A stretch of DNA of 64,000 bases from Paulinella micropora (GCA_019918135.1 WBZZ01005557.1:153501-217500), one strand, 5' to 3'. Numbered from the stretch's first letter, positions 21,082 through 31,211 are shown. A program made the numbers and translations. Notes: generated from the letters alone by a model not told the origin.

Positions 21082-21843
21082 GCTGATTTCTTTTCTGGCT
21101 TGTTTTTGGAACAGCAGAAAGAAAAATTGGACAGACCTATCTCTTCTGAGTAGGTGTTCCAAAAAACAAATACTCCAGCACATCCCCACACAGCTCTTTT
21201 TGCAAAACTAGACGTCTAGGCGTTTGTGAGTAGGTGTCTCAGTACCCTCTCCACAGCCTGTATCTGTGTCCTCACAAGCAGGCCAGACACCAGACCTCGT
21301 AGCTGTTCTTTTGTTCTCTCTTGAGACAGAGACAGAGTAGGTCAACAGACGTACAAACAAACACTCACAGATACAAACAAACTTGAAGGACACGAGCGTA
21401 GTACTCTACCTTTCAAGTCTGTGCACTTTGTTGCATCTCAAACCACACACATCAGAGTATTTTTGCAAATCTCTGACTGTCTTTCGACAATAGGTCTGAA
21501 CAAGTGTCAGACGACAAGTCGACTTCTCAAGGAGTGCTTCTCTAGCCTCTTTGACATTATCTGTACATAGGTCCTCGTACCTCATAACAGATACAACAAC
21601 AAAAAGAGAAAAAGAAAAGAGGAGTGGAGAAGGAGATCAAATTTTCAGAGAAAGTCGTACAGATTACTTCTTTCTCACAAAAAAAAAAAAAAAAAAAAAA
21701 AAAAAACACACATAAGACATAGAGGTGAGACGCTCTCTCTCTATACTGTCTTTTCGTTTTTTCTCTCTATTCGTTCCTCATAGACGAACAGAGCAATTAC
21801 GGGGTAGAAACAACTCTGTCTCGTCCGTATTCCTTCAGCGTCC

Positions 21844-23394
21844 ATGTCTACTAGGTCTGAAGACTGGCAGGAAGGAGGGGGGGAGAGTGAGCGAACCCCA
21901 GGAAACGAAGAGGAGTTCGTTGACTCTCATGCAGAAGGAGGAGATCTGGCACCTTCCTTTGACACAGGAGGAGCAGAGAATCAATTTTTTACTGCGCCTT
22001 CCTTTGACACAGGAGGAGCAGAGGAAGTCGAGGAGGAGGAGAAGGGAGGAGAGGAAGCGAGGTTTGTGGCCGAATATGGCAAACTAAGTAAGAAGGAGTT
22101 TGAGGAGAAGAAAGGGAAGGATGAGGCCTATAAATGGCTATACATTCCCCAAGAAATGCGATGGGGACAACCCTTGAAGAAGGAGGACATCTGTTACCCT
22201 CTCCCAAGGCAAGCTCTGCCTCTGGCAGAATTCCTCAGAGACGACGGTGCACACTTACAGGTGCAACACGTCTCATTTGGGGACAATATGTCTTTACTGG
22301 AGCTACTCGACCTCTCATGGACAGTGTTTGAGTGTGCTATACTCTTTGAGTACCAGACTGGAAAGACTGTGCTGCCATGGAACACAAGAGCACTGGCTAG
22401 GTTGCTCGATCCTGGTCAGGACATTGATTCAATAAAGAGAGTGGAAAAGGAGTTTAAGTTCAGGAATCCAAAAGGACAGATCAATGTCATGGATGTGTCT
22501 CTGAAACTTATGGAGGCCAAGTTAGTGGACCTGGGTAAACTCCAACACACCCAGTTTGGCAGGGACCTTCACCCGGCCCTGAGGGAAATAGAAGGCGAAG
22601 CTGGAGGGGTGACGAGGATGAAGAAGCTGCATGCGGCCTTGGTGAATGATGATGCATGGAAGAGGTGGGTCTTCACGAAGGATCATACGATCTTGGAGGG
22701 GACGGCCGCACCACCCCCCACCAATAAAGCGGGAGAGAAGGAGTTGGCGGAGAAGGCCTTGTTCCTTCGGAAGGCAGCTGAGATCCTGTCTTTTTTTCAT
22801 CATGCCCAAGAGCTGTATATCAAAGAGCTAGCGGCTGAGAAAGAAAAGAAGGAGATGGAGGCAAAGATTGCATTAGCCAAGGCGGCGGGAACAAAGGGAC
22901 CGAGATATTCCTCTGGATCTTATATGGCTCCCTCGGGCCGCTCCACCCCGTCAGCCCACACAGCCCCTTTGGCCCCTGCGACTAGCTCAGCGCCTACCAC
23001 TGTTATTGTCAACAGTAATGACAAAAAGGACAGACAGGCTATCATACAGGCCTTCCAAAAATATACAAAGTCCGATGCCACTGCTCTGACGCTGTATGCA
23101 GAGACAGCGAGTCAGAAGGACACGGATGCGAACCTTCGAGACAAGCTCAGAAGAATTGATGCTTGTATGAAGCAGCATCCAACGGACGAAACACAGGAGT
23201 ATGAGGCGTTGTACACCTTGTTGGACCCATCAATCATCACACAAGGGTTTGATGTTGGGGAGTACAAGGCGATGAGAGCGGTAGAGGTGGCGGCTAGGAG
23301 AGCAGCCTCAGACCTGCAATGCACGGTGCCAGTTGCCGTCCTCTTGCAATACTTTAAACTCATGGGTATCAGCACCTGTGCACTGGTACTTTGA
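21844..23394 (+). CDS. gag: Gypsy Gag (main part)
   Basis: A 516-residue protein starting MSTRSEDWQEGG, first large frame after the leader. An acidic N-terminus contains a short duplicated PSFDTGGAE segment; the middle (about residues 100-330) is helical and has the hydrophobic/charged pattern of a capsid domain; residues 340-390 are Ser/Pro/Ala-rich. It is expected to form the intracellular particle of the element. It ends at TGA 23392 while the next frame (minus one) continues the capsid-like sequence. An unusual -1 shift or a single-base deletion must lie between 23358 and 23391, because the other frame has a stop at 23355. The assignment rests on position and character, since Gag proteins diverge fast. 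Confidence 0.75.
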   Translation: MSTRSEDWQEGGGESERTPGNEEEFVDSHAEGGDLAPSFDTGGAENQFFTAPSFDTGGAEEVEEEEKGGEEARFVAEYGKLSKKEFEEKKGKDEAYKWLYIPQEMRWGQPLKKEDICYPLPRQALPLAEFLRDDGAHLQVQHVSFGDNMSLLELLDLSWTVFECAILFEYQTGKTVLPWNTRALARLLDPGQDIDSIKRVEKEFKFRNPKGQINVMDVSLKLMEAKLVDLGKLQHTQFGRDLHPALREIEGEAGGVTRMKKLHAALVNDDAWKRWVFTKDHTILEGTAAPPPTNKAGEKELAEKALFLRKAAEILSFFHHAQELYIKELAAEKEKKEMEAKIALAKAAGTKGPRYSSGSYMAPSGRSTPSAHTAPLAPATSSAPTTVIVNSNDKKDRQAIIQAFQKYTKSDATALTLYAETASQKDTDANLRDKLRRIDACMKQHPTDETQEYEALYTLLDPSIITQGFDVGEYKAMRAVEVAARRAASDLQCTVPVAVLLQYFKLMGISTCALVL

Positions 23395-24056
23395 TTGGGT
23401 TTGAGATTTTTCAAGAGGTGAACGAAGGGCTGGGCATTGGCACGAGGTTGGCAGCGATCCTCACTGAGGTCAGCGCCAAGTACGGGCTCTTTTATAGCCG
23501 GGAGTCTATCATTTTGTACTTCCTGAGTGCTTTGTGTACACGACACCCGAGCAAGCTCGCAAGGATCATACAGTCCTGTCCGACCTTCACGGCGGTGAAG
23601 ACGGCGGATTTTTTAGAAACGAATATATACGAGAGGACTGTAGCGGCTACTCCGCCGGGCGACCTGTTCAAGGAGGTGCTCGACGCGTGTTCCGAATTGG
23701 ACACGGCCACCGAGTCATTCTCCAGTGCCGCGACACAGGGGGTTGGAGGTGCTCAAGCAGCACATGCAACTCGAACGGCAGGTCTCAAGAGGGGGAGAGA
23801 TGAGCCGACGCCGTGCTACCGCTATTTTTCATACATGGCGTGTAAGCATGAGGCACAGAAAGGAGTAGGCAATTGCCTCTTCAGCCACGACTCTCTTGAT
23901 GATAGGCAGCGAAATCTTTTCCTTAGAGAGCTCGAAGGCATGAAAAAGACCATGTATGCCATGTACAAGAAGGAGTTGGAGGAGGGGAGGTGGAATGCGA
24001 ATATGGTCTCGGATGCGGAGCTCCGGGGGCCATCATTTACTTCCTTGACAGAATGA
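23391..24056 (+). CDS. gag: Gypsy Gag, C-terminal part with CCCH zinc finger
   Basis: About 220 residues in the -1 frame relative to the preceding Gag. From about residue 141 it carries a finger of form C-x8-C-x10-C-x4-H (starts CYRYFSYMAC, ends CLFSH). That is a CCCH-type nucleocapsid motif, not the common CCHC knuckle, and would bind the element RNA. The true start is not the codon at 23391; the frame is simply open from about 23358 and is best read as a continuation of Gag through a frameshift. Confidence 0.7.
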   Translation: MIGFEIFQEVNEGLGIGTRLAAILTEVSAKYGLFYSRESIILYFLSALCTRHPSKLARIIQSCPTFTAVKTADFLETNIYERTVAATPPGDLFKEVLDACSELDTATESFSSAATQGVGGAQAAHATRTAGLKRGRDEPTPCYRYFSYMACKHEAQKGVGNCLFSHDSLDDRQRNLFLRELEGMKKTMYAMYKKELEEGRWNANMVSDAELRGPSFTSLTE

Positions 24057-24352
24057 AGAGAAGGGAGAAGAGAGAGACATCGGGCCGATCAAAGGCGCCG
24101 ACTAGAGGAGGAGGAGAGACGAGAGGATCGTCACGAGGGTCCCGAGGGACACCAAGAGGGGCGGCACCACGAGGACGAGGCTTTCGTGGAAGGGGAGGAC
24201 GGACCCCAGCGCGCCCTCCCAGAGGACACGGATACTGGAATTATAGCACCAGTTCCAGCTCCAACTACCCCCAGCAAGCTTATACCGCTACGGAGGGGGG
24301 ACGTCAAGACGAAGAAACCGGCTCAGGTGAGCGTGTTGTCGTCGTAGACTGA
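23990..24352 (+). CDS. RGG-rich basic frame of the gypsy element
   Basis: About 120 residues overlapping the end of gag in another frame. It is very rich in Arg and Gly (RGSSRGSRGTPRG, RGRGFRGRGGR), an RNA-binding RGG-box composition, and ends acidic. It may be the natural C-terminus of Gag after a second frame change, or a linker to Pol. The lack of a separate well-placed start favours the first. Confidence 0.5.
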   Translation: MECEYGLGCGAPGAIIYFLDRMKRREKRETSGRSKAPTRGGGETRGSSRGSRGTPRGAAPRGRGFRGRGGRTPARPPRGHGYWNYSTSSSSNYPQQAYTATEGGRQDEETGSGERVVVVD

Positions 24353-24427
24353 CGGGAGGAGAAGAGAGAGGAAAAGAAGAGAGAGAAGGAGATAAAAACT
24401 GTTCTTTTTAATCCGACAGTCACAGTT

Positions 24428-27400
24428 ATGCCTACTGTTGATGAACAGGATACGAACGGTTCCGTTCCTCCTAGACGTGAAGGTGAATGCACACAGCCTC
24501 ACAAGCCTCAAGGTAAGCACTTGCTAGTTCATCCTTCGAGAGCTAATATGATAAATGATGCGAATAGGAAGGCGAAGAAGGCGATGGATGAGAGGAAGCC
24601 GAAACCAAAGGCTAGGTCTCCTCCTACGAAGAAGCAGCGGACCGTACCCCCGCCAAAGGACTCAATAGTCTCTGCTATAGACACGAGTACACTCGGTGTA
24701 CCAGACTCTGTCCAAAAGACACTCGAGATACCGGAAGCCCCGGAGACTCAAGAAGTTAAGTTGGCGGAAAAGGGGGGAGAACGAGAAGAGGACAAGGAAC
24801 TTGAGCTTAGACTCAAAACCCTAGAACGAAAAATTCATGTGCTAGCGGCTAGTTTACATAGACCAGACGCGCTATGCTACACTGACCTCTTTTGTGAAAC
24901 TTTACAAACCACATTAAAAGTTGGTAATGATACGATGGCGAATATTAATATTGTCGGCCAGAAGTTTTTGAATAGTCACCGGACATGGGTGGACAAAAAC
25001 ATTAGAAAAACAAAGGGGACCCTAAAAGGGGTAGGCAGCCGTACGGAAATTACGGGCATCGTCACATTAATTTTCAAATTGAAATCCGGTCGAGTATATC
25101 GTGCGGACCTCTATGTTGTCCCCGATTACCACGGTTCAATCCTGCTGTCGTATGACCAATTGGCTACGATGGGGGCTGTGATCGATTGCGCCGCACGGCG
25201 GGTGATTTATGGAGTGAAGAATGGAGAGGAGGAGGATATTAATCCGATGACTGCTACTGACTCATACGAGGCTTTTGAGCTGAGTCTAGCAACGGAGAGG
25301 AAAAAGTTGGCCTTCGTACATGAGGCAACTGAAGCCTATGTACACCCCTATGTCACAGTGCCGGAGGAACTGACCTGGACCGACAATTGGGAGACGGAGA
25401 TGCAGGCGTATACGGTTACGATTCCCGCATGGGACAGAAAGTCTATTGATGACTTAGTCGTAGCGCGTAATGAGGAGATAATATGTGTTGCGAAACAGTG
25501 CCCGTCGTTGGCCAGATTCGCAGAAGGTGGCGGGGCAGATGTCCATATTACTAATGGCTACTGTTACCATGCGAAGGTGTCAGATGAGAAGAGAGAGGCG
25601 TTTGTGCCAAGGAGGAAGGGGCGTATCCCCGATACTCCAGCGGATGACATTAAAACTTTTATCAAGAACTTTTGGGGCGATGTGCCTACCTGGCCGCGCT
25701 CATTAACTGAAGTGAAAAAGTGTCTACGGACTCTATTTGAGAGTAACAAGCCGTATACTGTCATTCTGCCATACAATGAGAAGGCGATCTGGGCACAGGA
25801 GATAAGGGACCGGCTTATTGATCATCCTATACCTGTTCCTTCTCGCAAGCAACAGTTAGTGGTGGCTTGTCGACTCGGGTCTCGGGAGCAGAGCAGTGCA
25901 TACAAGCAAAAGCTCAGAGCCCAGGACAAGTTGAAATTGATACCTCAAGCTTTCACATGCTTTGATGGTTTCTACACCCGTAAGGCTCCGATACAATACG
26001 CGAACCTTATTGATATGCTTGTCGGGCTGGGTCATGATGAGCCGGACACAGTCACGTATGAAAGAACGGGACTAGACGATTTGTCCGAGGAAGATTTGAG
26101 TTTGGAGGAGGACTTAGCGCCCCTCAAGGAGCATAAGAAGATGTCGGAGGAAGATTTCCAAGCGGCGGCGCGGAAAATTTTAGAAGAAGGAGTGGGTTCG
26201 GAGAGAGAGAAGGCGTTTCTCAAAGCTAAGATGGAGGCGTACAGAGAAATTTTCGACCCTCCTCGGGCAGGTGGTGTAAAGTCGGATGACTTCACTGCTG
26301 TCATTTACAAGATACCGGGTGCGGAGCCATCTCCGGCACCATGGAGGGCAAATTTGAGCATACATGAGGCAAAAATAGCGGAGGAGAATGTGAGACAGTT
26401 GGTCGATGAGGACTTTATTGAGAGATCTACATCTCCAATTGTCTCTCAACCGAAAATCGTCCCTAAGCCAGGAGGAGAATGGCGCTTGACGATCAATTAT
26501 GCCCGTGTGAATAAGGTGCTAGAGGAAGAGAGAAATCCTCTGCCGACCTTAGAAGAAGGCAGAAGGGTGCTGCGGAATGCTAAATTCTATTCGGTCATTG
26601 ACCTTAAGAACGGCTTCTGGCAGATACCACTGGACGAGAAATCCAGATGGCTGACTGCATTCGTTGTGGGTATGGAAATATACCAGTGGAAGGTGCTTCC
26701 AATGGGACTCAAACAGGCCCCGGGGCTCTTTCAGAAGGCGATGCAGAAGATGTTGAGCGGTCAATATGACGACCAGTCGGAGGATGGTTTTATGAGAAGG
26801 AGAGGACAGAAGGCGGGAGAATATGCATTTTGTTACATCGATGACATCATCGTATACTCTAACACAATGGAAGAGCATATCGATCACTTGTCAGATGTCT
26901 TCAGGCGCATCGGAGCTTTTGGCCTGAAATGCAACCTAAAGAAATGTCAGCTTGCCAGGACAAGTGTGACGTATTTGGGTTACGAGATTTCTCATAATAG
27001 GGTCTCGATATCGCGCGAAAAGAGGCAGGAGATCATGAGTAGACAGTTGCCAAAGAATCGCACGGAGTTACACTCTTTTCTTGCGATGGCACAGTACTAC
27101 AGCCAGTTCATACCCGATTGGGGTGCAACTCGGGCTAAGCTGGAGAAGATGATTGATTTTGGAGACTTAGAGAAGTGGGATGAGGAGGCTTTGCAGGCGT
27201 TTAATACGCTCAAAGATATCATTTATAAAGATCCCAAGGACGGCGGATTAGTACTTATGATGCCCGACTTTACGAAACCGTTCGTAGTCGACACGGATGC
27301 ATCTAAGTTTGCGATTGGCGCGGTGCTGCAACAAGAAGATGAGGAGAAAAAGTTGCGCCCGATCATGTTTATTAGTAGAAAGCTGTGTGCGGCGGAGCGA

Positions 27401-28297
27401 AATTACTGCACGCGACAGAGGGAGGCGTTGGCAGTAGTATGGGCTCTCAAGAGGCTCAGAGAATACTTGTGGGGAGGACCTCTATTCACGGTTAGGACCG
27501 ATCATCACAACCTTCTTTGGTTGATGAATCATGAACAAACCGGCCGTTTGGCGCGGTGGCAAGCTTTCTTGTCATGTTTCAATTTCACGATGGTCTACTT
27601 ACCGGGAAAGCGAAACGTAGTCGCTGATAGCCTTTCCAGGCTAGAGTTTCAGTCGGAGGTGTCGGCTCTCGTATCATCAGTGGAGATGATGGACCTGTCC
27701 ACGGACAAGGTATACGAGGTGAGCCACATAGAGGCGATGCAGATGGCAAGAGGCGTTCGTTATGACCGCACGGGTCTACGATATAGTCCTCAAGGCCCGG
27801 AGCATGGCATATGCTGTGAGGCGCATGTTCTCGAAGACGCTGAGTGGTCTTATGAGGCATACGAGAACGCGAAGGCGAATATAAAAGAAGAGGAGGAGAC
27901 GACTGAGGTCTGTACTGAACCTCCACAGGGAAGTCGAAGCGAGCTTGATGAAGACCCGGAGAGGGTAGGAGTAAGGTTGGAGGACGGTACTATCCATATC
28001 GCCTCGCCTACCGCGTGGAGGCAGCAACAGGCGACGGATCCGGAGTTCAAGGAGCTCATAACGTTATACAAGAACCCTAATGAGCTTAAAAAGACTCCAC
28101 AGATCAAAGATCAGATGAAGGAGATGGCGTGGAGAGATGGGTTATTGTGGTACAAGGGCCAGCATGGCAAATTTGCATCACAGCCTGACAAATGGACTCT
28201 CTGGGTACCAGAGAAGTTGAGGCGCTTTAATATGTCGCAGCCCATAACTGCCCCTTACTGGCACATCCGGGTCGACAAAGAACTCATTAGTTCATAG
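24428..28297 (+). CDS. pol: Gypsy Pol: protease, reverse transcriptase, RNase H, start of integrase
   Basis: An intact 1289-residue frame. Lys/Pro-rich N-terminus; retropepsin-like region about residues 150-275, with DTM where D[ST]G is expected (residues about 166-168) and a later YHGSILLSYDQLATMG strand; RT from about 670, with the LPMGLKQAP segment and the catalytic YIDD near 803; RNase H from about 953 (VVDTDASKFAIG, REALAVVWAL, RTDHHNLLWL, NVVADSLSR). The final 200 residues lead into the integrase zinc domain. The frame leaves the integrase at about 28235: beyond LRRF the expected HHCC sequence continues one frame over. The changed protease glycine is odd in an otherwise intact frame. 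Confidence 0.93.
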   Translation: MPTVDEQDTNGSVPPRREGECTQPHKPQGKHLLVHPSRANMINDANRKAKKAMDERKPKPKARSPPTKKQRTVPPPKDSIVSAIDTSTLGVPDSVQKTLEIPEAPETQEVKLAEKGGEREEDKELELRLKTLERKIHVLAASLHRPDALCYTDLFCETLQTTLKVGNDTMANINIVGQKFLNSHRTWVDKNIRKTKGTLKGVGSRTEITGIVTLIFKLKSGRVYRADLYVVPDYHGSILLSYDQLATMGAVIDCAARRVIYGVKNGEEEDINPMTATDSYEAFELSLATERKKLAFVHEATEAYVHPYVTVPEELTWTDNWETEMQAYTVTIPAWDRKSIDDLVVARNEEIICVAKQCPSLARFAEGGGADVHITNGYCYHAKVSDEKREAFVPRRKGRIPDTPADDIKTFIKNFWGDVPTWPRSLTEVKKCLRTLFESNKPYTVILPYNEKAIWAQEIRDRLIDHPIPVPSRKQQLVVACRLGSREQSSAYKQKLRAQDKLKLIPQAFTCFDGFYTRKAPIQYANLIDMLVGLGHDEPDTVTYERTGLDDLSEEDLSLEEDLAPLKEHKKMSEEDFQAAARKILEEGVGSEREKAFLKAKMEAYREIFDPPRAGGVKSDDFTAVIYKIPGAEPSPAPWRANLSIHEAKIAEENVRQLVDEDFIERSTSPIVSQPKIVPKPGGEWRLTINYARVNKVLEEERNPLPTLEEGRRVLRNAKFYSVIDLKNGFWQIPLDEKSRWLTAFVVGMEIYQWKVLPMGLKQAPGLFQKAMQKMLSGQYDDQSEDGFMRRRGQKAGEYAFCYIDDIIVYSNTMEEHIDHLSDVFRRIGAFGLKCNLKKCQLARTSVTYLGYEISHNRVSISREKRQEIMSRQLPKNRTELHSFLAMAQYYSQFIPDWGATRAKLEKMIDFGDLEKWDEEALQAFNTLKDIIYKDPKDGGLVLMMPDFTKPFVVDTDASKFAIGAVLQQEDEEKKLRPIMFISRKLCAAERNYCTRQREALAVVWALKRLREYLWGGPLFTVRTDHHNLLWLMNHEQTGRLARWQAFLSCFNFTMVYLPGKRNVVADSLSRLEFQSEVSALVSSVEMMDLSTDKVYEVSHIEAMQMARGVRYDRTGLRYSPQGPEHGICCEAHVLEDAEWSYEAYENAKANIKEEEETTEVCTEPPQGSRSELDEDPERVGVRLEDGTIHIASPTAWRQQQATDPEFKELITLYKNPNELKKTPQIKDQMKEMAWRDGLLWYKGQHGKFASQPDKWTLWVPEKLRRFNMSQPITAPYWHIRVDKELISS

Positions 28298-28773
28298 CGA
28301 GGCGATTTTGGTGGAAAGGGATGAAGGAGGAGATAGACAGGGAAGTGGACGCATGCATCCCATGCAAAACCACAAAGACACCGCTGAAGGCGAACTTTGG
28401 CCTCATCGGTACATTCCCGTTACACGCCGGGATGTTTGAATTTTTACACATCGATCATGTGGGACCTTTCCCCGAATCGGCAGAAGGGTACAGATACCTT
28501 CTTACCGCAATAGATCGAGCCACCAATTATGTCTGGGTTGTTCCTGTTAAGGACGCTACAGGCAAGACAACTGCGGAGGCTCTGATCGATAGGATCGTCT
28601 CGCAGATCGGGGTGCCTAGAAAGATATGTTCTGATCGAGGTTCTGACTTTAATAATGAAGTCATCGACAGACTATCTAAGTACTACGGGATGAAATGGCA
28701 ATATGTTACTGCCTATAACCCGAGAGCGAATGGCAAGATCGAGCGGGTACATGACCTCATGGGCCTCGCTTAA
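28235..28773 (+). pseudogene. Gypsy integrase, HHCC and catalytic core
   Basis: In the frame of 28321, the sequence upstream reads AHNCPLLAHPG...RRFWWKGM and then CIPCK, giving the HHCC zinc domain. It is interrupted by TAG at 28288. The catalytic core is complete: Asp in HIDHVGPF, Asp in SDRGSDF, Glu in NGKIERVH. The frame then ends at 28773 where the continuing integrase sequence moves to the frame of the next entry. One premature stop and two frameshifts mean no full integrase can be made as it stands, unless assembly errors are involved. Confidence 0.85.
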
Positions 28774-30169
28774 GATGTACTGTATGAAGAAGGAGAATCA
28801 GAGAGCCTGGGTGGAGGCAGCACCTTCATTTGCCTTTGCAATGAACTGTCTACCCTCATCGGCATTAGGAGGAGCCAGGAGCTCAGTCTCGCCATATCAA
28901 TTGGTTTACGGCCGAGAGCCTAATATCCCAACCTCACTTCTGCATCCAAAAGACACTTGGGCAGATGAGGATGAGTTGTTCGGGATGAGACTAAGAGCGA
29001 AGATGGAGGCGGAACAAATAGTTGCGGCGCACAGGGAGGCGGAGCGCAGAAAGACTGACGCACAAGGAGTGCAACAAGCGCACTTAGATCAAGTCCGTTT
29101 CCAGGTTGGGGATATTGTACTCTTGTACCATCCTCAAGTCCCTAAGGGGGTTAGCTCTAAGCTGTTTACCCACTGGAAAGGACCATACCAGATCATGGAA
29201 CAGATGGGACCTCTGAATTATAAGATCAGGGGTAGAGGGAAGGTGCAGATTGTGAATGTTCGAAGGCTGATCAAATATGACCCCTTCTTACTTGAGGATG
29301 AATCCGTTGAGGAGGCGTTGAAATGGATGAAGGAGGACTTCAAAGAGGTACCGCCTATACAGAAGGAGGATACCTTAGAGGAGGAGAATGGCTATCGGGC
29401 ACCTGTCACGGAGAAGGAGGAGACCGAGAAGGAGAGTAAGGAAGACTCAAACCGCAAAAGCGCGGCGGTGACTCAGTCTAAAGCCCCCATAGTCCGCGGC
29501 GGTACGAAGGAGAAGTTCACGGAGGCGCAGAGGAGGAGAGCGCAAAACGATCTCATCTTCGACCAACCGAGGAAGGTGGCAAGGTCGACGCGAGCGACGG
29601 ATGTCCATGGAGGAGGAGGGGAGAAGGACGCTAACCCGAACGCGGGTAATGTGGACATTCGACATGTGCGATGGAAGGAAGGAGAGGCGATTGCGGCCAT
29701 CAAGTGGGTCCGAGACGCTTTTTATCTGTTGAGACCGGCAGAATCTCATGTTGCCGATGACACTCTCTCAGATCTTTATCTCATGCGAGCTGTGGCGGTC
29801 CCGCAGACTACACGGGCAGCACGGACATCGAAGAGATCCTTAGCAGCAAAAATGATACAACCGGTACTCCATTTTTGGAGAAGCATGGACCCTGTTGAGG
29901 ATCCAAAAGCTAGACAATATTTACCGGTGTACAAAGACGCAAAAAATCTCGAGACATGGGATGATACTATTACCCTTCGAGACAAAGACCACACTGCGTG
30001 GACTATTCAGTCACTGCCTAGAGGAGTGCTTGACATTCCTTTTGACTTATCTTTGGGCGCCATCCCTAACAAAATATGGGACATTCTGGAGGAGTCGAAG
30101 TTTGACTTGACTTTTGTTGGCGGCCCGCCACCTGGCAAAGGGGTTCGCGCAAGGCGACGAAGGCAGTAA
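28760..30169 (+). CDS. Gypsy integrase C-terminal domain with long extension
   Basis: The frame is open from 28703, but integrase-like sequence starts at about 28763 (SWASLKMYCMKKENQRAW). The first part matches the end of the gypsy core (SPYQLVYGREPNIPTS). A GPY/F-type domain follows (QVGDIVLLYHPQVPKG, HWKGPYQIM, VNVRRLIKY). After that come about 280 residues: an acidic linker, a basic RR-rich stretch and a final globular-looking segment (KIWDILEESKFDLTFVGG). There is no recognisable chromodomain. The C-terminal segment is long for gypsy integrase and its role is unknown. Confidence 0.8.
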   Translation, partial: WASLKMYCMKKENQRAWVEAAPSFAFAMNCLPSSALGGARSSVSPYQLVYGREPNIPTSLLHPKDTWADEDELFGMRLRAKMEAEQIVAAHREAERRKTDAQGVQQAHLDQVRFQVGDIVLLYHPQVPKGVSSKLFTHWKGPYQIMEQMGPLNYKIRGRGKVQIVNVRRLIKYDPFLLEDESVEEALKWMKEDFKEVPPIQKEDTLEEENGYRAPVTEKEETEKESKEDSNRKSAAVTQSKAPIVRGGTKEKFTEAQRRRAQNDLIFDQPRKVARSTRATDVHGGGGEKDANPNAGNVDIRHVRWKEGEAIAAIKWVRDAFYLLRPAESHVADDTLSDLYLMRAVAVPQTTRAARTSKRSLAAKMIQPVLHFWRSMDPVEDPKARQYLPVYKDAKNLETWDDTITLRDKDHTAWTIQSLPRGVLDIPFDLSLGAIPNKIWDILEESKFDLTFVGGPPPGKGVRARRRRQ

Positions 30170-30946
30170 GTGACATTTTTTTCTTTTATCACGCGTCGGA
30201 CATTGAAAGCTGCATGTGGATTAATCTCATAGTGCCCATGTCAGATCATGTCTTATTAAAATGTTTTTATACCATTGTTGTTACTTGGCATTTTTATCGC
30301 AACATATGAGTGCGAGGGTCAATCGGCAAATGGATACGACACCGTATAAGGGGATCGCTTGTGAGTTTAGCGATGGTGTTCCTGGTACGACCCTGCTTCA
30401 AGTATCCAGGGTGATGTTCTCAAAAAATGTTCTCATAGTAGACATATTAAATTTTTTTCTTTGGATATACTTAATATCGTCATACCAGCACGGTCCGTCT
30501 CTACTTGTGTCGGCATATCGCATGGTCGGGCTCACTCACCCCGGCTTTGGATATAGTTATTAGGTCTGGCCCCCTAGTACTATATTAAGGTAACCGATTG
30601 AATACAAGGGTATGTTATTAAAAGACAATGTATTTACTGATCGGAAGTGTTTTTGGAGAAGGAGAAAAATTATAACGCTGCTTTTATTGCAATAGTAATA
30701 CTATTTGTTCTTGACATACTGCCTCAGAATTAAGTTACGGGGGGGACAACAAGTGTGGAAGGAGGAGTTTTTATTTACAAAAACGAGGCTGGAGATTTAT
30801 AGTTGACTCGTGTCTGGCGTATGCGTTTTATATATCCACTGCACCGTCTATCCGTGGGTTAATGCACTTAGTTGCGACACCCCGTAGCGTTTGTGCAGAA
30901 AAGAAATCAGCAATTATATGACGAAAATATTGCATATTTCCTTCAT
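30170..30946 (+). other. Gypsy 3' non-coding region
   Basis: Between the integrase stop and the polypurine tract. A 100-codon frame (30261-30563) has two hydrophobic stretches but no recognised domain. A G run at about 30739 is the only notable tract. Confidence 0.5.
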
Positions 30947-30961
30947 AAAAACGGGAAGGGA
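30947..30961 (+). promoter_or_regulatory. Polypurine tract of the gypsy element
   Basis: AAAAACGGGAAGGGA, almost all purine, ends three bases before the 3' LTR. It is expected to prime plus-strand DNA. Confidence 0.75.
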
Positions 30962-30964
30962 TAC

Positions 30965-31211
30965 TGTAGGCATCACCCCCCGGATAGCCGGTAAAAAGTA
31001 CCCTTTTTCTGGTGTCAGGTGCACCTAGTTTTTTCCCATTATTTTCAATATCGTTTGGCCGGATTTGACCTAATGCCATTTTAACCTTGGTCTGTTGCCG
31101 TTTTCTTTTCGGCTTCACTGAGCTAATATAACGAGACATCATTCTCTTTTGGGGATTTGTGTCTGGTTGTATTACCGACTTTTTATTGAGCTATCTTCGG
31201 GGATTGTAACA
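30965..31211 (+). repeat. Gypsy 3' LTR
   Basis: 247 bp, TG...CA, about 98 percent identical to the 5' LTR. Confidence 0.95.

Larger units (their letters stand above)
20817..31211 (+). mobile_element. Complete Ty3/gypsy LTR retrotransposon
   Basis: A 10.4-kb element bounded by two LTRs of 246-247 bp that start TG and end CA, with a 4-bp duplication. Inside, in order: a 780-bp leader with a candidate primer-binding site, Gag, an RGG-rich frame, Pol with protease, RT and RNase H, and an integrase in broken frames, then about 800 bp without a gene, a polypurine tract and the 3' LTR. The order RT-RNase H-integrase places it in Ty3/gypsy. Frame breaks lie in gag (near 23360-23391) and in integrase (near 28235, 28288, 28760), so this copy is unlikely to move by itself. 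Confidence 0.95.

Noticed and set aside
23353-23359. TTTAAAC as a -1 frameshift site in gag
   Set aside because: The heptamer is not in the needed phase (gag reads TTT AAA) and the new frame has a TAA at 23355, so a shift there would terminate.
30828-31142. Minus-strand frame rich in Lys/Arg across the gypsy LTR (also at 20787-20993)
   Set aside because: It is the antisense of the LTR and occurs twice only because the LTR does.
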